A DNA stretch of 64,000 nt from Marinobacter sp. BGYM27 (GCA_025153445.1 JANZNS010000003.1:62001-126000); one strand, 5' to 3'. Positions 43,135 through 51,994 are shown, counted from the first letter of the stretch. Program-made: numbers and translations. The notes: generated by a model from the sequence alone, not told the origin.

Positions 43135-44925
43135 TCAGAACTCTTCTGCGGTCAGATCCATCATGGCATCACTTCCGCTACGAATACCTTCCGCCAGTGA
43201 TACTGTTTTCGGCAACAGACGGTTAAAGTAGAAACGTGCGGTTTTCAGCTTGCCGGTATAGAAACCTGAGCTGTCGGCTTCTGCCTTCGGAGCAGCTGCT
43301 TTGACTATCCGGGCCCACATATAGGCCAACGCGGTGAGACCAAACAGGTCAAGATAATCAACAGACGCCGCACCCACTTCATTCGGGTCCTCAGCTGACG
43401 CATTGATGACATGCTCGGTGACGTCCGACAGACGCTCCAGCGCAGCCGCCAATGGCTCAAGGTATGGACGCAGCGTTGCATCCCCGCTGTTCGCCTCAAT
43501 GAACTCCGCCACATCCTGCGCGAACAGTTCGTAGAAGCGCCCCTGGTTCGCCACTACCTTACGGCCCATCAGATCCAGCGCCTGAATACCGTTAGTTCCC
43601 TCGTAAATCTGGGTGATCCGCACGTCGCGAACCAATTGCTCCTGACCCCATTCACGAATGAAGCCATGGCCGCCAAACACCTGCTGACCGATGATGCAGG
43701 CTTCCAGACCGCGGTCTGTCAGAAACGCCTTGGCCACAGGCGTCAGCAACGCCACCATGCCCTCAGCGTGCTCGCGACGGGCATCATCCTCGGCATACTT
43801 GGCGATATCGAGCCATTGCGCCACGTAGGTTGAGAACGCTCGACCGCCTTCTACATAGCCTTTCATGGTCAACAGCATGCGGCGTACGTCCGGATGCACA
43901 ATGATCGGATCAGCTGCCTTGTCAGCATTCTGCGCACCAGTCGGGGCACGACTCTGGATGCGGTCAAGCGCGTAGGCCCGAGCACTCTGCAGTGATGCTT
44001 CGGCTGCACCAACGCCCTGAATCCCCACTCCCAAACGCTCGTAGTTCATCATGGTGAACATGGCGTTCAAACCCTTGTTCGGCTCGCCGATCAACCAGCC
44101 GGTGGCTTCGTCGAAGTTCATCACGCAGGTTGCCGAACCCTTGATTCCCATTTTCTTTTCAATCGAACCACAGGACAGGCTGTTGTGCTCGCCCAAGGAA
44201 CCATCGTCGTTCACCAGCAGCTTGGGCACCAGGAACAACGAAATACCCTTCGGCCCTTTGGGAGCATCCGGCAGCTTCGCCAGTACGAGATGGATGATGT
44301 TCTCAGCCATATCGTGCTCGCCCCAAGTAATAAAGATCTTGGTGCCAGTGATCTTGTATGAACCATCGTCATTGGGAACTGCTTTTGAACGGATAATGCC
44401 TAGATCAGTACCGGCATGAGGCTCGGTCAGATCCATCGCCCCGGACCAGACGCCCGAATACATGTTTGGCAGGTACTTTTCTTTAAGTGCCTCGCTACCA
44501 TGGGCATTCAGCGCCAGGCAGGCGCCGGCCGTCAGCATTGGCGCAAGTCCGAAAGCGATGTTTGCACCCTGCAGCATTTCTTCAAACTGGGCCACCAGCG
44601 TCTTGGGCATCCCCATACCACCAAAATCGGGGTTGCCACCCAGGCAGTTCCAGCCACCTTCAACGATTGTCTGGTAGGCCTCGCGGAACCCTTCTGGCGA
44701 GGTTACGACGCCATCATTCCACTGGCAGCCTTGCTCATCACCTTCGCGATTCAGTGGCGCGATAACGCCGCTTGTGATCTTGCCCGCCTCTTCGATGATG
44801 GCGTCAGCCGTTTCCGGATCAACGTTCTCGGCAACCTTCGGGAGCGATGCCCAGAGTGACGGGGCATCAAACACTTCGTTCAGTACAAATCGGATATCGC
44901 GCAATGGCGCCTGATAATCAGCCAT
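43135..44925 (-). CDS. Acyl-CoA dehydrogenase, FadE-type (large, 596 aa)
   Basis: FAD enzyme for the first step of fatty acid beta-oxidation. It has the long layout of this subgroup: N-terminal helical segment, FAD domain with DLTEPHAGTDLG, middle domain, ARMLLTMKGYVEGGRAF-like (VRRMLLTMKGYVEGGRAF) segment, and the catalytic glutamate in QIYEGTNGIQALDLMGRK; an extra C-terminal domain of about 120 residues follows. It is a paralogue of the next gene upstream, sharing start, motifs and C-terminal domain. Substrate chain length cannot be told. It lies after a terminator and has its own 110-nt upstream gap, so likely its own promoter. Confidence 0.92.
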   Translation of the reverse strand: MADYQAPLRDIRFVLNEVFDAPSLWASLPKVAENVDPETADAIIEEAGKITSGVIAPLNREGDEQGCQWNDGVVTSPEGFREAYQTIVEGGWNCLGGNPDFGGMGMPKTLVAQFEEMLQGANIAFGLAPMLTAGACLALNAHGSEALKEKYLPNMYSGVWSGAMDLTEPHAGTDLGIIRSKAVPNDDGSYKITGTKIFITWGEHDMAENIIHLVLAKLPDAPKGPKGISLFLVPKLLVNDDGSLGEHNSLSCGSIEKKMGIKGSATCVMNFDEATGWLIGEPNKGLNAMFTMMNYERLGVGIQGVGAAEASLQSARAYALDRIQSRAPTGAQNADKAADPIIVHPDVRRMLLTMKGYVEGGRAFSTYVAQWLDIAKYAEDDARREHAEGMVALLTPVAKAFLTDRGLEACIIGQQVFGGHGFIREWGQEQLVRDVRITQIYEGTNGIQALDLMGRKVVANQGRFYELFAQDVAEFIEANSGDATLRPYLEPLAAALERLSDVTEHVINASAEDPNEVGAASVDYLDLFGLTALAYMWARIVKAAAPKAEADSSGFYTGKLKTARFYFNRLLPKTVSLAEGIRSGSDAMMDLTAEEF

Positions 44926-45046
44926 TTAATAATCCTCTGTCAGTGTGCGTGGGCGATCTAGCAGTCTAATAATTGGGGATGATTTTACCGCAATTCAGGC
45001 GGTAACTCATTTCGCATTACCCCGAGTACCGAGATAAGGCAATATT

Positions 45047-45080
45047 AAAAAAAAAGGCCCGCCTCAATTGAGTACGGGCC
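45047..45080 (-). terminator. Rho-independent terminator of the upstream FadE gene
   Basis: On the - strand a stem made by GGCCCG (45080-45075 side) and CGGGCC (45061-45056 side), with an inner CTC/GAG stem, is followed by nine T residues (A-run 45047-45055 on the + strand). It ends transcription of the 602-aa dehydrogenase gene before its paralogue. Confidence 0.9.
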
Positions 45081-45105
45081 CGTTCTGCCTTACAGAGACA
45101 TCACA

Positions 45106-46914
45106 TCAGAATGCGAATGCGTCTTCCGGCATATCCATCAAAGTGTCAGAACCGGCCATCATGGTTTCGGCATGCCCCTTGGTGCGTGGCAGCAGACGCT
45201 TGAAGTAGAAGCGTGCAGTCAACACCTTGGCGTTGTAGAAAGCTTCTTCCTGAGTGCCTTCAGCCATCTTGTCCAGCGCCACCTTGGCCATCTGGGCCCA
45301 CAGGTAAGCGAAGACCGCATAGCCCGAGTACATCAGGTAGTCGACGGAAGCCGAACCCACCTCATCACGGTTCTTCATAGCGTTCATGCCCACTTTCATG
45401 GTCAGATCGCCCCACTCCTTGTTGAGTGCCTGCAGCGGCTCAACAAACTCCTTCAACTGTTCGTTGTCAGCATTTTCCTTGCAGAAAACGTGGACCTTTT
45501 TGGTGAAGACTTTCAGCGCTTCGCCTTGGGTCATCAGTACTTTACGGCCCAGCAGATCCAGTGCCTGGATACCAGTAGTGCCTTCATAAATCATACCGAT
45601 GCGGGAATCACGAACGTTCTGCTCCATGCCCCACTCAGCGATGTAACCGTGACCACCAAATACCTGCATCCCCAGGTTGGCAGACTCATAACCGATCTCG
45701 GTCAGGAATGCCTTGGCAATTGGTGTCAGGAAACCAAGCAGCTCGTCGGCTTCTTTGCGCTCTTCTTCAGTCTTGCCGCTGTGAACGATGTCCACCTGCT
45801 GGGCCGCCAGATAAATCAGGGCGCGGGCACCTTCCGCCACGCTCTTCTGGGTCAGCAGCATACGGCGCACGTCAGGGTGCACAATAATCGGATCAGCCGG
45901 GCCGTCGGTGTTCTTGGGACCGGTCAATGAACGCATCGCCAGACGGTCTTTGGAGTATGCCAGTGAGCCCTGGAAGCCCAGCTCAGCGGAACCCAGCCCC
46001 TGGATAGCAGTACCGATACGAGCAGTGTTCATGAAGGTGAACATGCAGTTGAGGCCTTTGTTCTCAGGCCCGATCAGCCAGCCTTTAGCGCCGTCAAAGT
46101 TCATCACGCAGGTCGCGTTACCGTGAATACCCATCTTGTGCTCAAGGGAGCCACAGCTTACGGCGTTACGCTCACCCACGCTGCCATCTTCATTAGGCAG
46201 GAACTTGGGAACGATAAACAGTGAGATACCCTTGGTACCTTCAGGCGCGCCCGGCAGACGTGCCAGAACGATATGAACAATGTTCTCCGCCATGTCGTGC
46301 TCACCGGCAGAGATGAAAATTTTGGTGCCGGAGATGCTGTAGCTTCCATCGGCGTTAGGCTCAGCCTTGGAACGCAGAATACCGAGGTCGGAACCACAGT
46401 GAGGCTCGGTCAGACACATAGTGCCTGTCCACTCACCACTGATAAGACGCGTCAGGTAAGTTTGCTTCTGCTTTTCGGAACCGTGCGCTTCAATCGTGTT
46501 AGTCGCACCGTGGCTCAGACCCGGATACATGCCCCAGGACCAGTTAGACGTACCAACCATCTCGCTGATAACGATCCCGATAGAGTTAGGCAGCCCTTGG
46601 CCACCGTAATTCGGGTCAGCGGTCATTGAAGCCCAGCCACCCTCAACATACTGCTGATAGGCCTCTTTAAAACCAGTCGGCGTTTTGACGCCTTCTGCGC
46701 TCCAGGTACATCCTTCGTTATCGCCCACGGCATTCAGTGGTGAAAGTACCTGCTCACAAAACTTGGCACCTTCCTGAATGATGGCATCAACCATATCCGG
46801 AGTCGCGTCTTCAGCGCCTTCCAGGCCAGCATAGTGCTGCTCGCTGTTCAGCAGCTCGTTCATTACAAACTTGATTTCACGCAGGGGCGCTTTGTATTCA
46901 GGCATGGAATTCAC
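45106..46914 (-). CDS. Acyl-CoA dehydrogenase, FadE-type (large, 602 aa)
   Basis: Second large acyl-CoA dehydrogenase, 602 aa. Motifs: CLTEPHCGSDLG in the FAD domain, VMNFDGAKGWLIG, VRRMLLTQKSVAEGARAL, and the catalytic glutamate in MIYEGTTGIQALDLLGRK, then the extra C-terminal domain. It resembles the Pseudomonas dehydrogenase next to the bio genes. Its promoter region has TTGACA/TATGTT boxes with overlapping PsrA-type repeats, suggesting induction by long-chain fatty acids or acyl-CoA. It ends in its own terminator. Confidence 0.93.
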   Translation of the reverse strand: MNSMPEYKAPLREIKFVMNELLNSEQHYAGLEGAEDATPDMVDAIIQEGAKFCEQVLSPLNAVGDNEGCTWSAEGVKTPTGFKEAYQQYVEGGWASMTADPNYGGQGLPNSIGIVISEMVGTSNWSWGMYPGLSHGATNTIEAHGSEKQKQTYLTRLISGEWTGTMCLTEPHCGSDLGILRSKAEPNADGSYSISGTKIFISAGEHDMAENIVHIVLARLPGAPEGTKGISLFIVPKFLPNEDGSVGERNAVSCGSLEHKMGIHGNATCVMNFDGAKGWLIGPENKGLNCMFTFMNTARIGTAIQGLGSAELGFQGSLAYSKDRLAMRSLTGPKNTDGPADPIIVHPDVRRMLLTQKSVAEGARALIYLAAQQVDIVHSGKTEEERKEADELLGFLTPIAKAFLTEIGYESANLGMQVFGGHGYIAEWGMEQNVRDSRIGMIYEGTTGIQALDLLGRKVLMTQGEALKVFTKKVHVFCKENADNEQLKEFVEPLQALNKEWGDLTMKVGMNAMKNRDEVGSASVDYLMYSGYAVFAYLWAQMAKVALDKMAEGTQEEAFYNAKVLTARFYFKRLLPRTKGHAETMMAGSDTLMDMPEDAFAF

Positions 46915-47004
46915 CTCAGTTCTCGGTTGTGTCTGTCTCCAATACGACAGAGCACCAGCCTTGGTTTTACTCGTAGGTAATCGCAGTTGCGCTACCTGTT
47001 AATT

Positions 47005-47048
47005 AAACGGTTGTTTGAAACATACGTTTGCAGCCATTCTATTGTCAA
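47005..47048 (-). promoter_or_regulatory. Predicted fadE promoter with tandem PsrA-type boxes
   Basis: On the - strand TTGACA (47048-47043) and TATGTT (47024-47019), 18-nt spacer, about 105 nt before the dehydrogenase start. On the + strand AAAC-N4-GTTTG (47005-47017) and GAAAC-N4-GTTTG (47017-47030) are two adjacent matches to the PsrA consensus (G/C AAAC N2-4 GTTT G/C), sharing a G. The second box covers the -10. PsrA is a TetR-type repressor of fatty-acid degradation genes, released by long-chain fatty acids in Pseudomonas. Confidence 0.68.
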
Positions 47049-47054
47049 GAGGCC

Positions 47055-47096
47055 AACCACTAATTTGTGTTGCTTTAGGCAACCGAATTAGTGGTT
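47055..47096 (-). terminator. Long hairpin after the metalloprotease gene
   Basis: AACCACTAATT (47055-47065) pairs over 11 bp with AATTAGTGGTT (47086-47096); the 20-nt loop contains another hairpin, GTTGC/GCAAC. It lies between the metalloprotease stop and the fadE promoter, only 7 nt from the -35. Probably a transcription barrier, but no U-tract follows; an operator role is possible. Confidence 0.5.
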
Positions 47097-47125
47097 AATT
47101 ATAGGAATCAATGAGTTGAGAAAAG

Positions 47126-47824
47126 TCAGGCGGTGGCCTGAAAAGAGAGGCTATCAGGGATAGGGTCCGTATTACCGAGGTCAGAAATACGCTGATAGGT
47201 CGAAGCCCGGCTTTCATCTGCGCCGTTCAGCGCGGTTTTTTCACCGTCCTCGTCGGCACTGTCTAGCGCCGTTTTATCTTCACTTTTTTCAGCCGCCAGC
47301 TCGAGCTGCGCCTGTAACATAATCTGCATCGCCTTTGCAGCGACCTGCCGATCCTGCGATGAAGGCTCGGCTGGCGCCAGTGCAGCAGCCTGCACCACAC
47401 GCATTTTATCAATAGTCGCTTGCGGATTATTGGCAACGGCGGCGATATCGATGGGCACCTCTCCACCAACCGCGTACTGGGCGCCATCCGGACCGCGCTC
47501 GTAACTGTAGCTTGCCGCACCAGCATGCTGGCCACCCACACTTTGATGGGCGGCCTCATGGGCTCGAACCTCACGATCCCGTGCTTTCAGGGCTTGCAGT
47601 TGCTGAAGTTCGGCTTCCTCAAGCTCCCGCTGCACACCTTTAGCCTGTTCCGTTTCACTTTTGTCACCGGGGCGCTCAGCATCCGATTTGGCAGATACCG
47701 GCCTGGCGGTCTGGAGCTCATTTTTTTGAGTGACGACAGCTGAATTGGAAGCGACAGCAGAAGGACCGCCGTAGTGCGTTACGCCAGGATAAAGAGAAGA
47801 TGAAGGGGAAAAAGCGACAGACAT
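47126..47824 (-). CDS. SprA-related putative metalloprotease
   Basis: 232-aa protein with a low-complexity N-terminal half (about 1-75) and a conserved domain containing HEAAH at 89-93, the zinc-binding HExxH form, in the context LKARDREVRAHEAAHQSVGG. The following YAVGGEVPIDI and AAALAPAEPSSQDRQVA segments are typical of the SprA-related / CJM1_0395-like family; substrate unknown. The frame also opens at a TTG (47851) overlapping the stop of the upstream gene, but the ATG at 47824 is more likely. No signal peptide. Confidence 0.75.
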   Translation of the reverse strand: MSVAFSPSSSLYPGVTHYGGPSAVASNSAVVTQKNELQTARPVSAKSDAERPGDKSETEQAKGVQRELEEAELQQLQALKARDREVRAHEAAHQSVGGQHAGAASYSYERGPDGAQYAVGGEVPIDIAAVANNPQATIDKMRVVQAAALAPAEPSSQDRQVAAKAMQIMLQAQLELAAEKSEDKTALDSADEDGEKTALNGADESRASTYQRISDLGNTDPIPDSLSFQATA

Positions 47825-47847
47825 GGCTCGCAAGCCCGAATTAAGTG

Positions 47848-48120
47848 TCAAGCCATGATGTCGAGAAGAGAACCGAGTGTTTCATCGGCTGTTTTCACAA
47901 CCTGAGCAGAAGCTTCGACACTTCTGGAATATAACTTCAAATCGACGATGGGCTCAGCCAAGCCACCGCTTCCGGCAATGGCGCTTTCACCGCCGGTACC
48001 CTGCGGACCATCAACACCTGATCGGGCGATACGCTTGGCAGCATTTTCCGCGCCGGCAATACCGTCCTGAATACCTTTCACGCCAATCGCGAAACTGTTA
48101 TTGATGTTACTGCTGATCAT
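47848..48120 (-). CDS. Small protein with flagellar rod-like C-terminus
   Basis: 90-aa protein beginning MISSNINNSFAIGVKGIQDG. The C-terminal segment VDLKLYSRSVEASAQVVKTA followed by DETLGSLLDI closely follows the C-terminal heptad signature of flagellar rod/hook proteins (FlgC, FlgG, FlgE), and the N-terminal NNSFAIGVKGIQ is also axial-protein-like. It lacks the rest of any rod protein, so it is a mini-version of this family of unknown function. It lies directly before the SprA-type metalloprotease, overlapping or touching its start. Confidence 0.68.
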   Translation of the reverse strand: MISSNINNSFAIGVKGIQDGIAGAENAAKRIARSGVDGPQGTGGESAIAGSGGLAEPIVDLKLYSRSVEASAQVVKTADETLGSLLDIMA

Positions 48121-48168
48121 ATGGCCACCGCTGATTAAACCATTAGCTCAAGTTGACCAGATTTCTGT

Positions 48169-48861
48169 TCAAAAATCAATCAGCGGTCGAATATCCAGAT
48201 TCAGTGCCAGCGCGGCAGGGTCCGGCTCAGCCTGCCAGGGTAAATCACCCAGAAAGGGCGCCCGCAGGTGGCTTTTCAGATAGTCAAGATTCTCGGCCTC
48301 GCGTGCCATAGGCTCTCTGGATGGCCGATTACCAACCCAGCCCGCCAGCACCAGACCGTCATTTCGAATAGCTTCGGCCGTTAACAACGCGTGGTTAATA
48401 CACCCCAACTGAAGCGGCACAACCATAACCACGGGCAACTGCATTTCCTGAGCAACCCGGGAATAAGTTTCACGGTCATTCAGTGGTACTCGCCAGCCCC
48501 CAGCTCCTTCAACCAGAAACAGTTCGGCCGGGCGCATCTGAAACCCGCGACACAGGCCAACCAACCGCTGAGAGGAAAGCTGCCGACCCGCTTCCTGCGC
48601 TGCAATATGGGGCGCAATCGCAGGCAACATGGCAATCGGGTTAATCTGCTCGTAGGGCACGCGCTCTGACATGGCCGCCTGCAACATCAGAGCATCATCG
48701 TTGCGAAGCCCCTCGGGCGCCTCTTCGCAACCTGAAGCAACGGGTTTCATTGCCAGTGTTCTCAACCCCCGACTGTTAGCCGCATGCAATAAGGCCGCGG
48801 TAACCAGGGTTTTACCGACACCTGTGTCAGTGCCGGTAATAAAATAACTGCGTTTACCCAT
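48169..48861 (-). CDS. bioD: BioD, dethiobiotin synthetase
   Basis: ATP-dependent enzyme that closes the ureido ring to make dethiobiotin. 230 aa. P-loop GTDTGVGKT is at 10-18, with the conserved KPVASGC and LVEGAGGWRVPL segments. It follows bioF by 38 nt; in Pseudomonas bioH and bioC lie between these two, and both are missing here. Confidence 0.95.
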   Translation of the reverse strand: MGKRSYFITGTDTGVGKTLVTAALLHAANSRGLRTLAMKPVASGCEEAPEGLRNDDALMLQAAMSERVPYEQINPIAMLPAIAPHIAAQEAGRQLSSQRLVGLCRGFQMRPAELFLVEGAGGWRVPLNDRETYSRVAQEMQLPVVMVVPLQLGCINHALLTAEAIRNDGLVLAGWVGNRPSREPMAREAENLDYLKSHLRAPFLGDLPWQAEPDPAALALNLDIRPLIDF

Positions 48862-48899
48862 GACTACTGTTCACTCTTATGCGCTCTTTCACTTATATG

Positions 48900-50069
48900 T
48901 CAGGCGGCTGATTCAGGCGATAACTGCCGGCACGCTGCCAGTGCATTCAGCAATCTATCGAGATGCGCCTCGGTGTGTGAGGCACTGAATGTTACCCGCA
49001 ACCGCGACTCCCCTTCCGGCACTGTTGGCGGCCTGATGGCAGTAACCCAGATGCCGCGTGCCTCCAGAGCCTTGCTCAACGCAAGCGCCGACCACGCATC
49101 ACCGACCAGTATTGGCTGAATAGGCGTCGCTGAAGGCATTAAGGTGAAACCGAGGCGGCTCGCCTCTGAGCGGAAGCGGTCAATCAAATGCTTCAGATGG
49201 ACGCGGCGATCATTTGCCTGCTCCAGCAATGCCACACTGGTACAGCTTGCATAAGCGACAGCCGGCGGCATCGCCGTGGTGTATATATAGGTGCGTGCTT
49301 TTTGAACCAGATAATCGGTCAGTAACGAAGAGCCGGCCACGAAAGCACCACTTGTACCAAACGCTTTGCCCAATGTTCCGATGACAAGCGGAACATCCGC
49401 CTCATCCAATCCGAAATGCGCTACCGTGCCGCGCCCTTCCGGGCCGAGACAGCCAAAACCGTGCGCATCGTCTACGATCAGCAGCGCATCGTGTGCCCGG
49501 CACACTGCCGCCAACTCTGGCAAAGGCGCCAGGTCGCCATCCATACTGAACACACCATCCGTAACCACCAGCTTGTGGCCCTCGGTTTCCGCCAACTGGC
49601 GCTCCAGATCAGCAACATCCGCATGGGCGTACTGGCGGATCGTGGCCCGGCTCAGCTTGCACCCATCAATAATTGAAGCGTGGTTGAGCCGGTCCGAGAA
49701 AATGGTATCCCCCCGACCAGCCAATGCACTGATTACGCCCATGTTGGCCATGTAGCCCGTGGAAAAAAACAGAGCAGACTCGCGCTGCGAAAAAGCGGCC
49801 AACGCCTCTTCCAGTTTATGATGAGCCGCGTGATGGCCACAGATCAGGTGCGATGCAGCGCCACCCAGCCCTGCAGTTCCAAGCGACTCTCGCAACGTCT
49901 TGATAGTGGCAGGGTGGTTGGCCAGCCCCAGGTAGTCATTGCTACAGAAGGACAACACCGGCCGGCCCTCAACCATCATTTCCGGCTGCTGAGGGCTCTC
50001 TACCTGACGGCGCCAGCGATACAGCCCCTGCTCCCGCCGTTTATCCAGCTCCGCTTTAAAGTCGCGCAC
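48900..50069 (-). CDS. bioF: BioF, 8-amino-7-oxononanoate synthase
   Basis: PLP enzyme joining pimeloyl-ACP/CoA and alanine in biotin synthesis. 389 aa. The PLP lysine is Lys235 in GTLGKAFG, with DDAHGFG at 200-206 and the substrate-binding SNDYLGLA at 43-50. Starts 8 nt after bioB, so the two are co-transcribed. Confidence 0.96.
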   Translation of the reverse strand: MRDFKAELDKRREQGLYRWRRQVESPQQPEMMVEGRPVLSFCSNDYLGLANHPATIKTLRESLGTAGLGGAASHLICGHHAAHHKLEEALAAFSQRESALFFSTGYMANMGVISALAGRGDTIFSDRLNHASIIDGCKLSRATIRQYAHADVADLERQLAETEGHKLVVTDGVFSMDGDLAPLPELAAVCRAHDALLIVDDAHGFGCLGPEGRGTVAHFGLDEADVPLVIGTLGKAFGTSGAFVAGSSLLTDYLVQKARTYIYTTAMPPAVAYASCTSVALLEQANDRRVHLKHLIDRFRSEASRLGFTLMPSATPIQPILVGDAWSALALSKALEARGIWVTAIRPPTVPEGESRLRVTFSASHTEAHLDRLLNALAACRQLSPESAA

Positions 50070-50077
50070 GTCCAGCC

Positions 50078-51145
50078 TCAGGCGGTTTCGCGACGATCGG
50101 CGTCGGCATCGTAGAACAGGTGACGGTTGCGCTCGTCTTCGATCGCGGTAACAAGCCCTGCCGCTTGCTCCTCTTCGGTATGGGCCTGTTCACGCTGCTC
50201 GGGACGGATCCCCAGACGCTTGAAAAGCTGACGATCATGGTCTGCTTCAGGGTTCGATGTGGTCAGCAACTTCTCACCGTAGAAGATGGAGTTGGCGCCG
50301 GCCAGGAAGCACAATGCCTGCATCTGGTCATTCATTTGCTCGCGTCCCGCCGATAACCGGACGTGAGATTCCGGCATCAGGATGCGTGCGACGGCGATGG
50401 TGCGGATGAATTCAAACGGGTCCAGATCGTCAACGTTCTCCAGCGGCGTGCCCGCCACTTTAACCAGCATATTGATCGGCACACTTTCAGGGTGATGAGG
50501 CAAGTTGGCAAGCTGCATCAGCAATCCTGCACGATCATCAAGATCTTCGCCCATACCCATGATGCCGCCACAACATACCTTCATGCCCGCCTTGCGCACG
50601 TTATCGAGCGTGTGCAGGCGATCGGCATAGGTGCGGGTGGTAATGATGTGGTTGTAGTACTTCTCGGAAGTGTCGAGATTGTGATTGTAATAATCCAGTC
50701 CGGCACCAGCCAGTTCGCCTGCCTGGTCTTCATTGAGCATACCAAGCGTCATACAGGTTTCGAGCCCCAGGGATTTAACCTGGCGCACCATATCAAGCAC
50801 GTAGGGCATGTCCTTTTTCGTTGGGCTCCGCCAGGCCGCTCCCATGCAGAAGCGTGACGCCCCTTTGCTTTTGGCTGCACGGGCTTCCTCAATCACCTTT
50901 TCAATTTCCAGCAGCCGCTCCTTTTCCAGGCCCGTGTTGTAATGGCCGCTCTGGGGACAGTATTTGCAATCTTCCGGGCAGGCTCCGGTCTTGATCGACA
51001 ACAGTGTGCTCACCTGCACCTCGTTTGGATCAAAATGTTCGCGATGAACGCTCTGAGCCCTGAAAACAAGATCATTGAACGGTAGAGCAAACAGATCGCG
51101 AATATCGGACAGTGACCAGTCGTGACGAAGGTGAGTAGCAGTCAT
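50078..51145 (-). CDS. bioB: BioB, biotin synthase
   Basis: Radical-SAM enzyme inserting sulfur into dethiobiotin. From the ATG at 51145 it is 355 aa; AGGA lies 7 nt upstream. The radical-SAM cysteines are Cys56, Cys60 and Cys63 in CPEDCKYC, followed by PQSGHYNTG. The frame is open 37 codons further upstream, but that stretch passes through the promoter and has no homology. First gene of the bioBFD unit, divergent from comF, with a BirA-type operator upstream. Confidence 0.96.
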   Translation of the reverse strand: MTATHLRHDWSLSDIRDLFALPFNDLVFRAQSVHREHFDPNEVQVSTLLSIKTGACPEDCKYCPQSGHYNTGLEKERLLEIEKVIEEARAAKSKGASRFCMGAAWRSPTKKDMPYVLDMVRQVKSLGLETCMTLGMLNEDQAGELAGAGLDYYNHNLDTSEKYYNHIITTRTYADRLHTLDNVRKAGMKVCCGGIMGMGEDLDDRAGLLMQLANLPHHPESVPINMLVKVAGTPLENVDDLDPFEFIRTIAVARILMPESHVRLSAGREQMNDQMQALCFLAGANSIFYGEKLLTTSNPEADHDRQLFKRLGIRPEQREQAHTEEEQAAGLVTAIEDERNRHLFYDADADRRETA

Positions 51146-51228
51146 GGGATTTTCCTGTTGGTTCCTGACCTTCGAGCCGCTAACCTGTGCAGCCGGACTC
51201 CGGTCATTTCTGTTCATGGATTGAACGC

Positions 51229-51281
51229 ATGATAAATTGCCTGACCCATCTGTCAACCTTGGCTAACAGATTGGTTAACAA
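51229..51281 (-). promoter_or_regulatory. bioB promoter with BirA-type operator
   Basis: On the - strand TTGACA (51256-51251) and TATCAT (51234-51229) are spaced 16 nt, a strong promoter 84 nt before bioB. A BirA-like inverted repeat overlaps it: on the + strand CTGTCAACC (51250-51258), 14 nt, GGTTAACAA (51273-51281), compared with the consensus TTGTAAACC-N14-16-GGTTTACAA. The left half-site covers the -35. Further copies GGCTAACAG (51260) and GGTTAACAG (51291) lie nearby. Confidence 0.7.
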
Positions 51282-51978
51282 CTTTCTCCAGGTTAACAGC
51301 CCGTGTATTGGCTGTCTCACAACAACATCCGCTTCCGGACTGTGCCCGGCTTGCACCGCGTCACTGCCGGCCAACAGTTCGCCATGCGGGCAGTGCGGGC
51401 TGCCACTGCCCTCTATCGAATCCAGCCAGGGCACGGCGCTCTGCGGCCCCTGCATTGCCAGTCCTCCCGCTTTTGACCGAGTCGTCGCCCCCTGGATTTA
51501 CGGCTTTCCGATCAATGCTGCTATCAGCCGCTTCAAGTACAACAGCCAACGGGCACTGGGTCGGCCGTTGGCCATTGCACTCGCCAGCACGATTCGCCAA
51601 CAGGGCAAGCGTCTGCCCGACGCCTTGGTGCCTGTTCCCATGCATTCGGGGAAGTTGCGCAAACGGGGATTTAATCAGGCTGAGGAAATAGCCATCTGGC
51701 TGTCAGAACAACTGGACGTGCCCGTGATTGAAGGGGTACTTAAAAGAACCCGGCGCAGCGATGCTCAATCGGGCCTGAACCGTCAGCGCCGGCTCACCAA
51801 TCTGAAGGGCGCGTTTGCAGTGAAGCAGTCGGTGCCGGAATACATTGCTCTGGTTGACGATGTTATGACCACCGGCGCCACTGTTGAGGAATTATCTCGG
51901 CTTCTGCGGCGCCATGGCGTGAAGCGCATCGACGTTTGGGTGATCGCCAGAACGCCGCGTGAACCGCACGAACAGTGA
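51229..51978 (+). CDS. comF: ComF family phosphoribosyltransferase-like protein
   Basis: ComF-like protein of about 249 aa, related to DNA uptake or recombination proteins. The N-terminal half has zinc-binding cysteines (CIGC, CPAC, CGQCG, CGPC), and the C-terminal half a PRTase fold with [14 protein letters not shown]. It is divergent from bioB, as often seen. The start is uncertain: the ATG at 51229 lies inside the bioB -10, and TTG codons at 51259 or 51271 are possible alternatives closer to the first cysteines. Confidence 0.85.
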   Translation: MINCLTHLSTLANRLVNNFLQVNSPCIGCLTTTSASGLCPACTASLPANSSPCGQCGLPLPSIESSQGTALCGPCIASPPAFDRVVAPWIYGFPINAAISRFKYNSQRALGRPLAIALASTIRQQGKRLPDALVPVPMHSGKLRKRGFNQAEEIAIWLSEQLDVPVIEGVLKRTRRSDAQSGLNRQRRLTNLKGAFAVKQSVPEYIALVDDVMTTGATVEELSRLLRRHGVKRIDVWVIARTPREPHEQ

Positions 51979-51994
51979 CCGCCATCTTGAGTCT

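Noticed and set aside
51146-51256. 37-residue N-terminal extension of BioB
   Set aside because: It passes through the predicted promoter and BirA-type operator, and homology begins after 51145.
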